Source of the DNA: Youngiibacter fragilis 232.1
Lineage (GTDB): Bacteria > Bacillota > Clostridia > Clostridiales > Clostridiaceae
Assembly: GCF_000495435.3 (NCBI RefSeq)
Contig: NZ_AXUN02000231.1
Coordinates: 31,683-95,682, forward strand
Length of the DNA stretch: 64,000 nt
Direction: 5' to 3'
The translations under genes were made by a program, and so were the position numbers. Under the pieces are notes generated by a model, which was not told the DNA's origin, did no database searches, and saw only the letters and a list, made by a program, of their open reading frames with translations. Position 1 is the stretch's first letter, and every line of letters begins with the position of its first letter. Shown piece by piece: positions 16,715-26,000 of this stretch.

Positions 16715-18085
16715 TTACTTTCCGATGTCAGGAATAGTTGCGAAGCCTTTTTCAAGGTCCTCGTCAGTGGGTATGTGGTCAACCATGTTGCCGCTGTTGT
16801 AGTTCATGTAGGCTGTCATATCGAAGTAGCCAGTACCTGTGAGTCCGAAGAGTATGGTCTTCTCTTCACCTGTCTCCTTGCATTTAAGCGCTTCTTCAAC
16901 AGCACCGTAGATTGCGTGGGATGATTCAGGAGCAGGGAGGATACCTTCGCATTTGGCGAAGATAGAGGCAACATCGAATACCTTGCTCTGTTCAACGGAC
17001 CTTGCTGTGATATAGCCGTCATGGTAAAGCTTTGAAACTATGGGGCTCATGCCATGGTATCTGAGTCCACCTGCATGGTTAGGTGAAGGCATGAAGCCTG
17101 AGCCTAAGGTGTACATCCTGATGAGAGGGGTCATCTTGCCTGTATCTCCGAAGTCGTAGGCATATCTTCCCCTTGTGAGGGATGGACATGAAGCCGGCTC
17201 TATCCCCACGAACTCGATGTTGTTCTCTCCCTTTATCCTGCCGCCCATGAAAGGTGCTATGAGTCCTCCGAAGTTTGAGCCTCCTCCGACACATCCTATA
17301 ATGACATCAGGCTTTATGCCGTATTTTTCGCAGGCTGTCTGTGTCTCAAGGCCTATTACTGTCTGGTGCAGTATGACGTGGTCAAGAACGCTTCCAAGCA
17401 CGTATCTGCAGTTCTTCCTGCTCATTGCGGTTTCAAGGGCCTCGGATATGGCGCATCCGAGTGATCCGCCGGTGCCCGGATTCTCTTCGAGTATCCTTCT
17501 TCCTACTGCTGTTTCAGTGGAAGGGGAAGCGTGGACCTTTGCGCCGTATGTCTCCATGAGGACCTTCCTGTAGGGCTTCTGCTCCGATGAGATCTTGACC
17601 ATGAATACATCAAGCGGTACTCCATAGTATGCGCAGGCCATTGAAAGGGCTGATCCCCACTGTCCTGCTCCGGTTTCTGTGGTCAGGCTCTCTATTCCCT
17701 GCTGTTTCGCATAGAAGACCTGTGCTGCAGCGGAGTTAAGCTTGTGGGAGCCGGAAGTGTTGTTGCCCTCGAACTTGAAGTAGATCTTGGCAGGTGTCCC
17801 GAGCTGCTTCTCAAGGTTGTAGGCCCGGACCAGAGGTGAAGGCCTGTACATCCTGTAGTATTCAGTGACTCCTTCAGGTATTGGGATATACTCATCCTTC
17901 GTGTTCATCTCCTGCTCGACAAGCTCATCGCAGAATATCGGCTTAAGCTCATCTGCAGTCATCGGCTGAAGGGTCCCTGGGTGAAGGAACGGATCCGGAA
18001 GCTCCTTCATGACTGCCTTGACATTGTACCAGTGCTTTGGCATCTCCTCTTCAGAGAGATAGATCTTGTAGGGTATCTTTTCCAT
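16715..18085 (-). CDS. trpB: Tryptophan synthase beta-like protein, TrpB2 type
   Basis: A 456-aa PLP enzyme of the TrpB2 branch, recognised by its extended N-terminus (MPKHWYNVKAVMKELPDPF), the PLP lysine in NTSGSHKLNSA, the ETGAGQWG motif, the phosphate-cradle sequence GCVGGGSNFGG and the C-terminal LTGTGYFD. It converts indole plus L-serine to tryptophan. TrpB2 proteins act alone or with indole from other sources; no trpA or other trp gene is in the window, which points to indole salvage. The ATG at 18085 has AAAGGA at 8-nt spacing, better than the ATG at 18094. The gene lies behind a T-box leader whose specifier reads TGG (Trp), tying its expression to uncharged tRNA-Trp. Confidence 0.9.
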   Translation of the reverse strand: MEKIPYKIYLSEEEMPKHWYNVKAVMKELPDPFLHPGTLQPMTADELKPIFCDELVEQEMNTKDEYIPIPEGVTEYYRMYRPSPLVRAYNLEKQLGTPAKIYFKFEGNNTSGSHKLNSAAAQVFYAKQQGIESLTTETGAGQWGSALSMACAYYGVPLDVFMVKISSEQKPYRKVLMETYGAKVHASPSTETAVGRRILEENPGTGGSLGCAISEALETAMSRKNCRYVLGSVLDHVILHQTVIGLETQTACEKYGIKPDVIIGCVGGGSNFGGLIAPFMGGRIKGENNIEFVGIEPASCPSLTRGRYAYDFGDTGKMTPLIRMYTLGSGFMPSPNHAGGLRYHGMSPIVSKLYHDGYITARSVEQSKVFDVASIFAKCEGILPAPESSHAIYGAVEEALKCKETGEEKTILFGLTGTGYFDMTAYMNYNSGNMVDHIPTDEDLEKGFATIPDIGK

Positions 18086-18117
18086 TCTAATCATCCTTTC
18101 AATTAAATTTGAAATAA

Positions 18118-18375
18118 AAAAAGCCCTTGTCCTACATAGGACAAAGACAAAGTCTCTGCGGTACCACCCAAATTGCGATAAATCGCCGCTCGTTCTGCAC
18201 ACCTTCATGCGCGCTCACTTTGAAACGGGTCGAGATCCCGGCTTGCATACTACCAAAACTCTGGTTTCTGCTTCGCCCTCATGAGTCCATTCACAGGGGT
18301 CCTTACACCGCGATCACACCAGGTGCGGCTCTCTTTGGAAAGGATGCTACTGTTACTTCTCTCAATCATCGGTTT
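18118..18375 (-). promoter_or_regulatory. T-box riboswitch with Trp (TGG) specifier
   Basis: Read on the minus strand, the leader has a Stem I with an AGAGAGCCG segment, a specifier loop GAATGGAC whose TGG codon lies at 18289-18287, and the hallmark T-box sequence GGGTGGTACCGC at 18169-18158, whose TGGT pairs with the tRNA acceptor end. A terminator stem (TTGTCCT/AGGACAA) with a seven-T run follows at about 18147-18115. Uncharged tRNA-Trp is expected to favour the antiterminator and turn on trpB2. The T-box call is direct from sequence; the specifier reading rests on its position. Confidence 0.93.
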
Positions 18376-18398
18376 TGATATGTGATATGTTATCTATG

Positions 18399-18427
18399 AT
18401 GATAATCCAGGGTGGAGTGTTTGTCAA
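18399..18427 (-). promoter_or_regulatory. Promoter of the T-box/trpB2 unit
   Basis: On the minus strand TTGACA (18427-18422) and TATCAT (18404-18399) are spaced by 17 nt, just upstream of the T-box. The -35 box is a consensus match. Confidence 0.65.
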
Positions 18428-18484
18428 TGAGGAACTTTTGTACTGCACGGGAGTGCAGAAATGGATTATTCTGACTTCCTTTGT

Positions 18485-18513
18485 TTGACACCAGCCAGAT
18501 ATTGATGTAACAT
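18485..18513 (+). promoter_or_regulatory. Promoter of the thiamine salvage operon
   Basis: TTGACA (18485-18490), 17 nt, TAACAT (18508-18513), about 20 nt upstream of the TPP riboswitch. It is divergent from the trpB2 promoter, with 57 nt between the two -35 boxes. Confidence 0.6.
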
Positions 18514-18532
18514 CGAGACATAATGGAATATG

Positions 18533-18622
18533 TGGGGAGCTTGTGTGCAGGCTGAGAGGGAGTTTATAGCTCCGACCCTGGAACCTGATTTGGATAATGC
18601 CAACGTAGGGAAAGCTTTCACA
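18533..18622 (+). promoter_or_regulatory. TPP riboswitch (THI element)
   Basis: The conserved core is present: GGCTGAGA, then GACCCTGGAACCTGAT, GGATAAT and GCCAACGTAGGGAA, closed by a P1 stem (GAGCTT with AAGCTT). Binding of thiamine pyrophosphate should expose the terminator hairpin at 18629-18662. The downstream operon holds thiamine precursor transport and salvage genes, as expected. Confidence 0.95.
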
Positions 18623-18628
18623 CGGTAT

Positions 18629-18662
18629 GTGGGATGACCTTATAGGACATCCCGCTTTTTTT
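18629..18662 (+). terminator. TPP-riboswitch-controlled terminator
   Basis: GTGGGATG and CATCCCGC form an 8-bp stem with one T-G pair, followed by seven T. It lies directly behind the TPP aptamer and 59 nt before cytX. Confidence 0.85.
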
Positions 18663-18721
18663 GTTCCCTATAGCCGAATCCTCTTCAGGTACCGGTATTC
18701 CAGTAATGAAGGAGTGATCGG

Positions 18722-19918
18722 ATGGAAAATCACAAGGATCCAATTTCAAGCCACGGACTGCTGTGGTTCGGGGCGTCAGTATCGATAGCTGAGATACTGA
18801 CAGGTACTTTCATCTCACCGTTAGGCTTTTCAAAGGGCATTGCGGCAATCATCACCGGACACCTTATCGGAGGGGTGCTGATCTATTTCGCGGGCCTCCT
18901 TGGAGCACGGAGCGGGCGAGGGGCCATGGATACTGCCAAGCTTTCCTTCGGGGAGAAGGGGGCAGCCCTGTTTTCTGTGCTCAATGTGCTGCAGCTTATC
19001 GGCTGGACAGCGATAATGACAGCCTCAGGGGCGAGTGCGGCGAACCTTGCGGCAAACGGCGCCGGCGGCTATTCATTATGGAGCCTGGCTATAGGTGTTC
19101 TGATACTTGTCTGGCTGGTAATGGGGATGAAGAACCTGGGTAAGATCAATATTGTCATAGTCGGGGCGCTTTTCCTGATGACGGTCGGGATCAGTCTTGC
19201 TGTATTCAGGGGAAATCCCGGGAGCAGTGGAGGAGGAAGCATGTCATTCGGAGCTGCGGTTGAACTGTCTGCTGCGATGCCTCTTTCTTGGCTGCCTCTT
19301 GTTGCAGACTATACCAAGGGTGCACGTAGAAAGAAGGCTGTTTCCTTCGCTTCAGCCTTCGCCTACACTGCCGGAAGCATATGGATGTATGCCATAGGTC
19401 TTGGCGCTGCGGTTTTCCTCGGTGAATCAGATATCGCGGTAATAATGGCAGGAGCAGGCTTCGGAATTCTCGGCATATATGTGGTGATTGCGTCAACCGT
19501 GACAACGACATTCCTTGATGTGTTCTCTGCCGGTGAGAGCTTTGCATCAATATCCAAATGGCCAGGCCGCAAAGCTGTCGCGGCAGCTGCCTGTGTCATT
19601 GGAACTCTCCTCGCACTCAGCACCGATGTGTTCAGGTTCGAAGGCTTCCTGTACCTTATAGGCTCAGTTTTCGCTCCAATGGCTGCAATCATGCTGACAG
19701 ACCACTTTATACTGGGCAAGGACAGCTCAGGCGAAGCGTTCAACGTCATGAACCTTGGCCTCTGGGCAGCAGGCTTCATGGCCTACAGGCAATTCATGTC
19801 CGTGGACACCATACTTGGCAGCACACTTCCTGTAATGGCGCTTATAAGCGTAGCGACGATAATTATGAATGGAGGAATTCAATATGTCAAAAATGCATCT
19901 GGAAAAGAACAGGCTTAG
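18722..19918 (+). CDS. cytX: CytX-type hydroxymethylpyrimidine (HMP) transporter
   Basis: A 398-aa membrane protein of the NCS1 (cytosine permease) family with about 12 hydrophobic segments. The start GLLWFGASVSIAEILTGTF and the LSWLPLVADYT motif are typical of CytX, the putative HMP transporter of thiamine operons. The position as first gene behind a TPP riboswitch, followed by thiM, thiE and thiD, supports HMP or a related thiamine breakdown product as substrate. The ATG follows GAAGGAGTGATCGG. Its 3' end overlaps thiM by 35 nt. Confidence 0.88.
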   Translation: MENHKDPISSHGLLWFGASVSIAEILTGTFISPLGFSKGIAAIITGHLIGGVLIYFAGLLGARSGRGAMDTAKLSFGEKGAALFSVLNVLQLIGWTAIMTASGASAANLAANGAGGYSLWSLAIGVLILVWLVMGMKNLGKINIVIVGALFLMTVGISLAVFRGNPGSSGGGSMSFGAAVELSAAMPLSWLPLVADYTKGARRKKAVSFASAFAYTAGSIWMYAIGLGAAVFLGESDIAVIMAGAGFGILGIYVVIASTVTTTFLDVFSAGESFASISKWPGRKAVAAAACVIGTLLALSTDVFRFEGFLYLIGSVFAPMAAIMLTDHFILGKDSSGEAFNVMNLGLWAAGFMAYRQFMSVDTILGSTLPVMALISVATIIMNGGIQYVKNASGKEQA

Positions 19919-20708
19919 GAATCCGCTGGTTCACTGCATCACGAACTATGTCACAGTCAACGATGTTGCCAACATGCTGATAGCATGCGGAGGAGCTCCT
20001 ATAATGGCAGATGAGGCTGCTGAGGTCGAGGAAATGACAACCATATGTGATGCTCTGGTCCTGAATATCGGAACCCTTAACGAGAGGACTGTGGAATCGA
20101 TGCTGAAAGCAGGCAAGAAGGCTTCAGAGCTTGGCCATCCGGTCGTACTTGATCCTGTTGGCGCAGGGGCCACAAGGCTCAGGACTGAAACCGCACTTAG
20201 GCTGATAAGTGAAATACCGATGGCGGTCATAAGGGGAAACATATCGGAGATCATGACGCTTTATCATGGAACCGGCAGCACCAAGGGTGTTGATGCCAGC
20301 ATAGGTGATGCTGTTACAGAAGATAACCTGGATGAGAAGATAAGCCTTGCGAGAGGACTTTCGATAAATACCGGTGCAGTGGTAGCCATAACAGGGGCCA
20401 TAGACATCATCGCTGACGGCAGATCGGCTTATGTCGTCAGAAACGGCCATCCGATGATGTCGAAGGTATCAGGGACCGGCTGCATGCTTACAGCTGTGAT
20501 CGCATCCTTTGTTTCAGCCAGCCCAGATGACAAGGCGGCTGCCTGCGCTTCGGCAATATCGGCGATGGGCCTTTCTGGTGAGATAGCGCATGAGAGGCTC
20601 ATGAAGTCCGGCGGAGGTCCTTCGACCTACAGGTCATACATCATAGATGCCATGGGAACACTTGCATCTGACGTACTTGAAGGGGGAACAAGGATTGAAG
20701 CAAGATAG
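19884..20708 (+). CDS. thiM: Hydroxyethylthiazole kinase
   Basis: A 274-aa ribokinase-like kinase that phosphorylates the thiazole moiety (THZ) for thiamine salvage. Family features: the start PLVHCITNYVTVNDVANMLIACG with the substrate-binding segment GGAPIMADE, VLDPVGAGAT, and the ATP/anion-hole motif SGTGCMLTA near residue 200 with its cysteine. The ATG at 19884 has GGAGG at 8 nt; it lies inside cytX. The 3' end overlaps thiE by 14 nt, so translation is coupled throughout. Confidence 0.95.
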   Translation: MSKMHLEKNRLRNPLVHCITNYVTVNDVANMLIACGGAPIMADEAAEVEEMTTICDALVLNIGTLNERTVESMLKAGKKASELGHPVVLDPVGAGATRLRTETALRLISEIPMAVIRGNISEIMTLYHGTGSTKGVDASIGDAVTEDNLDEKISLARGLSINTGAVVAITGAIDIIADGRSAYVVRNGHPMMSKVSGTGCMLTAVIASFVSASPDDKAAACASAISAMGLSGEIAHERLMKSGGGPSTYRSYIIDAMGTLASDVLEGGTRIEAR

Positions 20709-21333
20709 GAGAAGCCTTTCACTGTACGCTGTGACTGACAGGCGAGGTCTTAACGGGATGGAGCTTGCAGAGGCAGTGAAGCTTTCAATAGAAGGCGGTG
20801 TCACAATGGTACAGCTCAGGGAAAAGGACCTTGGTTCAGCTGAGTATGCGGAGCTTGGGAAAGGTGTGCTTGAAGTCTGCAGAAGCCGGGGAGTGCCTTT
20901 TATAGTCAATGATGATGCCGAAGCTGCAATGATGCTCGGTGCTGACGGTGTGCATGTGGGGCAGAGCGACCTTGATGCCGTGAGTGTAAGGAATATAATC
21001 GGGGACAGCATGATACTTGGAGTGTCAGCCGAGACTGTTGAGCAGGCGATGAAGGCTGAGGCTGAAGGAGCAGACTATATCGGAGTTGGTGCGATGTTTT
21101 CAACTTCAACGAAGTCGGATGCGGGTCTTGTGGATATGAAAACCCTCAGAGAAATATGCTTTAGCGTGAAGATACCGGTCGTAGCCATAGGGGGTATAAC
21201 GAAGGATAATCTGCACCTCCTGGCGGGCACGGGAATTGCAGGGATATCGGTGGTATCAGCCATATTTTCAGCAGGGTGCCCAAAAAAGGCGGCAGAGGAG
21301 CTTGCTGCAAGGATGGAGGTAATTAAGGCTTGA
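20695..21333 (+). CDS. thiE: Thiamine-phosphate synthase
   Basis: A 212-aa TIM-barrel enzyme joining HMP-PP and THZ-P into thiamine phosphate. Signature segments: LYAVTD at the start, VQLREKD, FIVNDD, GVHVGQSD, GVGAMFSTSTK (pyrophosphate-binding region) and PVVAIGGIT. I choose the TTG at 20695, next to an A/G-rich GGGGGAACAAGGA stretch, which overlaps the thiM stop; the ATG at 20647 would add an odd 16-residue extension. The following gene begins at an overlapping TTGA. Confidence 0.92.
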   Translation: MKQDRRSLSLYAVTDRRGLNGMELAEAVKLSIEGGVTMVQLREKDLGSAEYAELGKGVLEVCRSRGVPFIVNDDAEAAMMLGADGVHVGQSDLDAVSVRNIIGDSMILGVSAETVEQAMKAEAEGADYIGVGAMFSTSTKSDAGLVDMKTLREICFSVKIPVVAIGGITKDNLHLLAGTGIAGISVVSAIFSAGCPKKAAEELAARMEVIKA

Positions 21334-21971
21334 AGATCAGTGGAGTCATAGTGGACCTGGACGGAACCATCCTTGATTCGATGGGGATGTGGAAGGACCT
21401 GGGAAAGAGGTACCTTGAAGGTATGGGGATAAGGCCTGAGGAAGGCCTGTCTGAAATGCTTGCCCCGATGGGGATCGATGAGGCGTGTGAATACCTCAGA
21501 ACAAGATATACCCTGCCTGTGGGCAGGGAAAAGATCCATGCAGGGATCCTTGCGATGATTGAGGATGGATACACAAAGTCGCTTGGGCTTAAGTACTATG
21601 CTGCAGAATTCCTTGAGGGGCTGCGGGCTAACGGGGTAAAGGCTGTGGCAGCCACTGCTACAGAGAGAAGACTTGCTGAGTCTGCCCTTGAAAGGCTTGG
21701 TGTGATAGGTTTGCTTTCCGGGCTGATAACGGAAAGAGAAGCAGGGGCGACTAAGAAGGATCCAAAGATCTTCCTGAAGGCTCTGAAGATGCTTGGTACG
21801 CCAATCGGGGAGACAGCGGTATTCGAGGATGCGATTCATGCGCTTAGGACAGCTAAAAATGCCGGATTCATAACTGTCGCTGTTGAGGATGAGGCAAGTA
21901 ACGGCGAGCAGAAGGAGATCGTAAGGTTAGCCGATGTATATCTTGAAACACTTGCCGACTGGAGGTTTTGA
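21330..21971 (+). CDS. HAD-family phosphatase within the thiamine operon
   Basis: A 213-aa HAD hydrolase of the beta-phosphoglucomutase/phosphatase branch. Motif I is DLDGTILDS, motif II lies around AATATERR, the motif III lysine is in KKDPKIFLKA and motif IV is VFEDAIHALRTAKNAG. It starts with TTG overlapping the thiE stop (TTGA) and ends one nucleotide before the thiD ATG. Its position suggests a pathway phosphatase, for example dephosphorylating thiamine phosphate or a salvage intermediate, but the substrate is inferred only from context. Thiamine-operon HAD proteins are known in other bacteria. Confidence 0.85.
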   Translation: MKISGVIVDLDGTILDSMGMWKDLGKRYLEGMGIRPEEGLSEMLAPMGIDEACEYLRTRYTLPVGREKIHAGILAMIEDGYTKSLGLKYYAAEFLEGLRANGVKAVAATATERRLAESALERLGVIGLLSGLITEREAGATKKDPKIFLKALKMLGTPIGETAVFEDAIHALRTAKNAGFITVAVEDEASNGEQKEIVRLADVYLETLADWRF

Positions 21972-21972
21972 C

Positions 21973-22779
21973 ATGTTGAAGGTACTTACGATAGCCGGCT
22001 CTGACTGCAGCGGAGGAGCCGGCATACAGGCTGACATAAAGACGATGACTTCGCTGGGAGCGTATGCTATGAGTGCGGTAACTGCACTGACCGCTCAGAA
22101 CACAACGGGTGTATATGGAATACTTGAATCTGATCCGGAATTCCTTTCGCTTCAGCTTGACTGCATATTCAGGGACATATTTCCCGATGCGGTGAAGATA
22201 GGTATGGTCTCAAACAGGGAACTCATCGGTGTGATCGCAGGAAAGCTCAGGGAATATGGTGCGAAAAACATTGTGGTTGACCCGGTCATGGTTTCGACCA
22301 GCGGGAGCAGCCTCCTGGATGATGGTGCTGCTGCTTCTCTTATAAAAGAGCTTATGCCGCTTGCGGACATGGTAACCCCGAACATTCCCGAAGCCGAGAA
22401 GCTTACGGGGATAAGGATATGTTCCAAGGCCGATATGGAAGAGGCTGCCAAAGCCATATCCCGAATGATCCCCGGGTGGGTGCTTTTAAAGGGAGGTCAT
22501 CTTAGGGAGAGTGCGGATGACCTACTGTGCAGGAAGGATGGGCTCATATGGATCAATGGGAAGAGGATTGACAACAGCAACACCCATGGCACAGGCTGCA
22601 CATTGTCATCTGCCATAGCCGTGGGACTCGCAAACGGAATGAGTGTAGAGGAAAGCACGATATTGGCAAAGGAATATGTTGCAGGAGCACTGGGAACCGG
22701 TCTTGATTTGGGAAAAGGAAGCGGACCTCTGAACCATTGTTTTAATATCGGAAGAGATCTTCGTACAGGGACGTACTAA
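21973..22779 (+). CDS. thiD: Hydroxymethylpyrimidine/phosphomethylpyrimidine kinase
   Basis: A 268-aa ribokinase-family enzyme phosphorylating HMP to HMP-P and HMP-PP. It begins VLTIAGSDCSGGAGIQADIK, contains VVDPVMVSTSG and the catalytic loop HGTGCTLSSAIA near residue 210. The ATG at 21973 lies 1 nt past the HAD stop, with GGAGG 7 nt upstream inside that gene. It is the last gene of the cytX-thiM-thiE-HAD-thiD operon. No thiC or thiG is present here, so the operon is salvage-only. No clear terminator follows; the next 250 nt are AT-rich. Confidence 0.95.
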   Translation: MLKVLTIAGSDCSGGAGIQADIKTMTSLGAYAMSAVTALTAQNTTGVYGILESDPEFLSLQLDCIFRDIFPDAVKIGMVSNRELIGVIAGKLREYGAKNIVVDPVMVSTSGSSLLDDGAAASLIKELMPLADMVTPNIPEAEKLTGIRICSKADMEEAAKAISRMIPGWVLLKGGHLRESADDLLCRKDGLIWINGKRIDNSNTHGTGCTLSSAIAVGLANGMSVEESTILAKEYVAGALGTGLDLGKGSGPLNHCFNIGRDLRTGTY

Positions 22780-22922
22780 TAAGTATTTTGACATTTGAAG
22801 GTTCGTATTGCAAAAATGCGGAAAATGAATCCTGAAATGAAGGCAAAATTGCACGATGATAGGCAATTGTCAAAATTAACATTAGATTAATCATAAATCA
22901 TTAATATTTTGTAAAATAAATA

Positions 22923-22951
22923 TTGAATTGCCATAACCTCTGGTATACAAT
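22923..22951 (+). promoter_or_regulatory. Candidate promoter of gltBD
   Basis: TTGAAT (22923-22928), 17 nt, TACAAT (22946-22951), about 80 nt upstream of the gltB start. The 250-nt gap after thiD holds nothing else I recognise, and no terminator or ANTAR-type hairpin is evident in this leader. Confidence 0.45.
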
Positions 22952-23030
22952 TTTACGTATCAATCATGATGGGTGATCAAAAAGCCGCTTATGATGGAAT
23001 TATTCTAACGACGAGTTAGGGAGACAAAGG

Positions 23031-26000
23031 GTGAGGAATATGGATCATGGGTTACCTAAGAAGCAGGGGTTATACGACCCTCAATTCGAACACGATGCCT
23101 GCGGAATGGGGTTTGTCGTAAACATCAAGGGAGACAAGTCGCACGACATTATTGATGAAGCGCTTACAGTGCTGGAAAACCTTAGCCACAGGGGAGCCGC
23201 GGGAGCAGACGAGAAAACCGGTGACGGATCAGGAATACTAGTCCAGATACCTCACGATTTCTATAAGCGTGAATGCGAGGTTCTCGGATTCCAGCTGCCA
23301 GAGAAAGGTGATTACGGCGTCGGAATGATATTCGCGCACAAATACGACGAATTCAGAAGGATTCAGATGGATGCCTTCGAAAAGATCGTCAAGGAGGAAG
23401 GGCAGAGCATCCTCGGTTGGAGAGAAGTCCCCATAGACAAGACTATGGTAGGCGTTACCGCCAAGAATGTCATGCCGAGATTCGTACAGGTATTCATAGG
23501 AAAGAGCGAAGACATAAAGAATGAAAGGGATTTCGAAAGGAAACTCTACATTATAAGGAAGCTTGCAGAGAAGGCGATAGTCCCGCTATGTGAAGACAAG
23601 GGAGGCACCTTCTACGTATCGAGCCTTTCTTCAAAGACCATCGTATACAAGGGCATGCTTACTGCTGAACAGCTCAGGCATTTCTACCTCGACCTTTCTG
23701 ACCTTGATTTTTCATCGGCTCTTGCCATGGTGCACTCAAGGTTCTCGACCAACACCTTCCCAAGCTGGGAAAGGGCACATCCAAACAGGTTCATTGTCCA
23801 TAACGGTGAGATAAACACCATAAGAGGTAATGTCAACTGGATGAGGGCAAGGCAGAAGAACATGAAGTCCAGGTACTTCGACGACCTGACCAAGGTTTAT
23901 CCTATAGTTGATGAGACTGGAAGCGATTCCGCCATGTTCGACAACAGCCTTGAATTCCTTCATATGACTGGAAGGACTCTTCCTCATTCCGTGATGATGA
24001 TGATTCCGGAGCCGTGGGAGAAGAACGTCCTGATGTCCAAGGAAAAGAAGGAGTTCTACAAGTTCAACTCATTCCTGATGGAACCATGGGACGGACCTGC
24101 AGCAATGGCCTTCTCTGATGGCGACATCATCGGCGGAGTCCTTGACAGGAACGGCCTCAGGCCATCAAGATACTACGTGACCAAGGACGACAGGGTGATC
24201 CTTGCATCGGAAGTCGGAGTTGTGGACATAAGGCCTGAGAACATAAAGTACAAGGGCAGGCTCGAGCCGGGCAGGATGCTTCTCATAGACACCAAGGAAA
24301 AGAGGATAATCTCTGATGAGGAGATAAAGCAGAGGGTTTCAACGATCCATCCATATGATGAATGGAATGCAAGGCATATCACGAAGCTTGAGGACCTGAG
24401 GAATTTTGACGAATTCGAGGAGCCTCATGTCGATGAGTTGCTGAAGCTTCAGAAGACCTTCGGATATACCTTCGAGGACATACAGAAGACCATCATTCCA
24501 ATGGCTGAGAGCGGAGACGATCCGATCGGGTCAATGGGTATGGATTCACCGCTGGCCGTTCTGTCAGAAAAGCCGCAGCTTCTGTACCTATACTTCAAGC
24601 AGCTTTTCGCTCAGGTCACAAATCCGCCTATCGACGGAATCAGGGAAGAGCTTGTAACATCAAGCACAATGCTGCTGGGTGATACAGGAAATCTCCTTAA
24701 TCCTGATGATTCAGGATCTGTAAGCATTTCACTGGAGCATCCTATACTTACGAATGAGCAGCTTGCGATACTTAAGAGCCAAAACGAGGGTGGATTCCAG
24801 TCTGCTGTAATCCCTATACTCTTCAAGGCCGCAGGAGGCCCGAGAGCAATGGAGAAGGCGCTGGACAGGATGTTCAGGGCAGTCGACAAGGCGGTTGAGG
24901 ATGGAGCAAAGATAATCATCCTTTCTGACAGGGGAGTCAACGAGACCTATGCTCCGATACCGGCGCTTCTGGCATCGGCAGGGCTTCACAACCACCTGAT
25001 AAGGAATGAGATAAGGACCAACATGGGAATCGTGCTTGAGTCCGGAGAACCAAGGGAAGTGCATCATTTCTGCACCCTTCTCGGATACGGCGTCACAGCC
25101 ATCAATCCGTATATGGCATATGAGTCCATCAGGGACCTTGCATGCAGGGACCAGCTTGACGGCCTCACCTATGAGGAAGGAAAGAAGAACTACATAAAGG
25201 GTTCGGTCAAGGGAATTCTCAAGGTCATAACCAAAATGGGTATCTCCACCACAAGGAGCTATCATGGTTCACAGATATTCGAGGCAGTAGGCCTGAGGAA
25301 GGACCTGGTAGACAGATATTTCGCCAATACCCCATCCAGGGTGGAGGGAATTGGACTCGAGCATATAGCACAGGAAAGCCAGATGAGGCATGAAAGCGCA
25401 TATGCGCCTAATTCGCCATTCACTGATACCCTTGAGGTAGGTGGACACTTCCAGGTAAAGGACGACGGAGAAGTGCATATGTACAATCCAGAATCGATAT
25501 ACCTTCTGCAGAGGGCCGTAAGGGAGTCAAACTACAGGCTGTTCAAGGATTTCTCGAGAAAGATCAACGATGAGGAGATCTACACGCTGAGAGGACTCCT
25601 TGACTTCAAGATAAACCCGGGAGATACGATCCCCATAGAGGAAGTCGAATCCGTTGATTCCATAGTGAAGAGATTCAAGACCGGGGCCATGTCCTACGGA
25701 TCCATAAGCAAGGAGGCTCACGAGTGCCTTGCCATAGCCATGAACAGGCTCGGTGGAAAGAGCAACACAGGTGAAGGCGGAGAGGATGAGGAGAGATTCC
25801 TCGTCATGGAGAACGGAGACAGCAAGAACAGTGCGATAAAGCAGGTTGCTTCAGGAAGGTTCGGAGTCACCAGCAACTACCTTGTCAACGCGCGGGAGAT
25901 ACAGATAAAGATGGCTCAGGGAGCGAAGCCTGGTGAAGGCGGACAGCTGCCTGGCAGGAAGGTCTACCCGTCAATCGCCAAGACAAGGCATTCAACTCCG

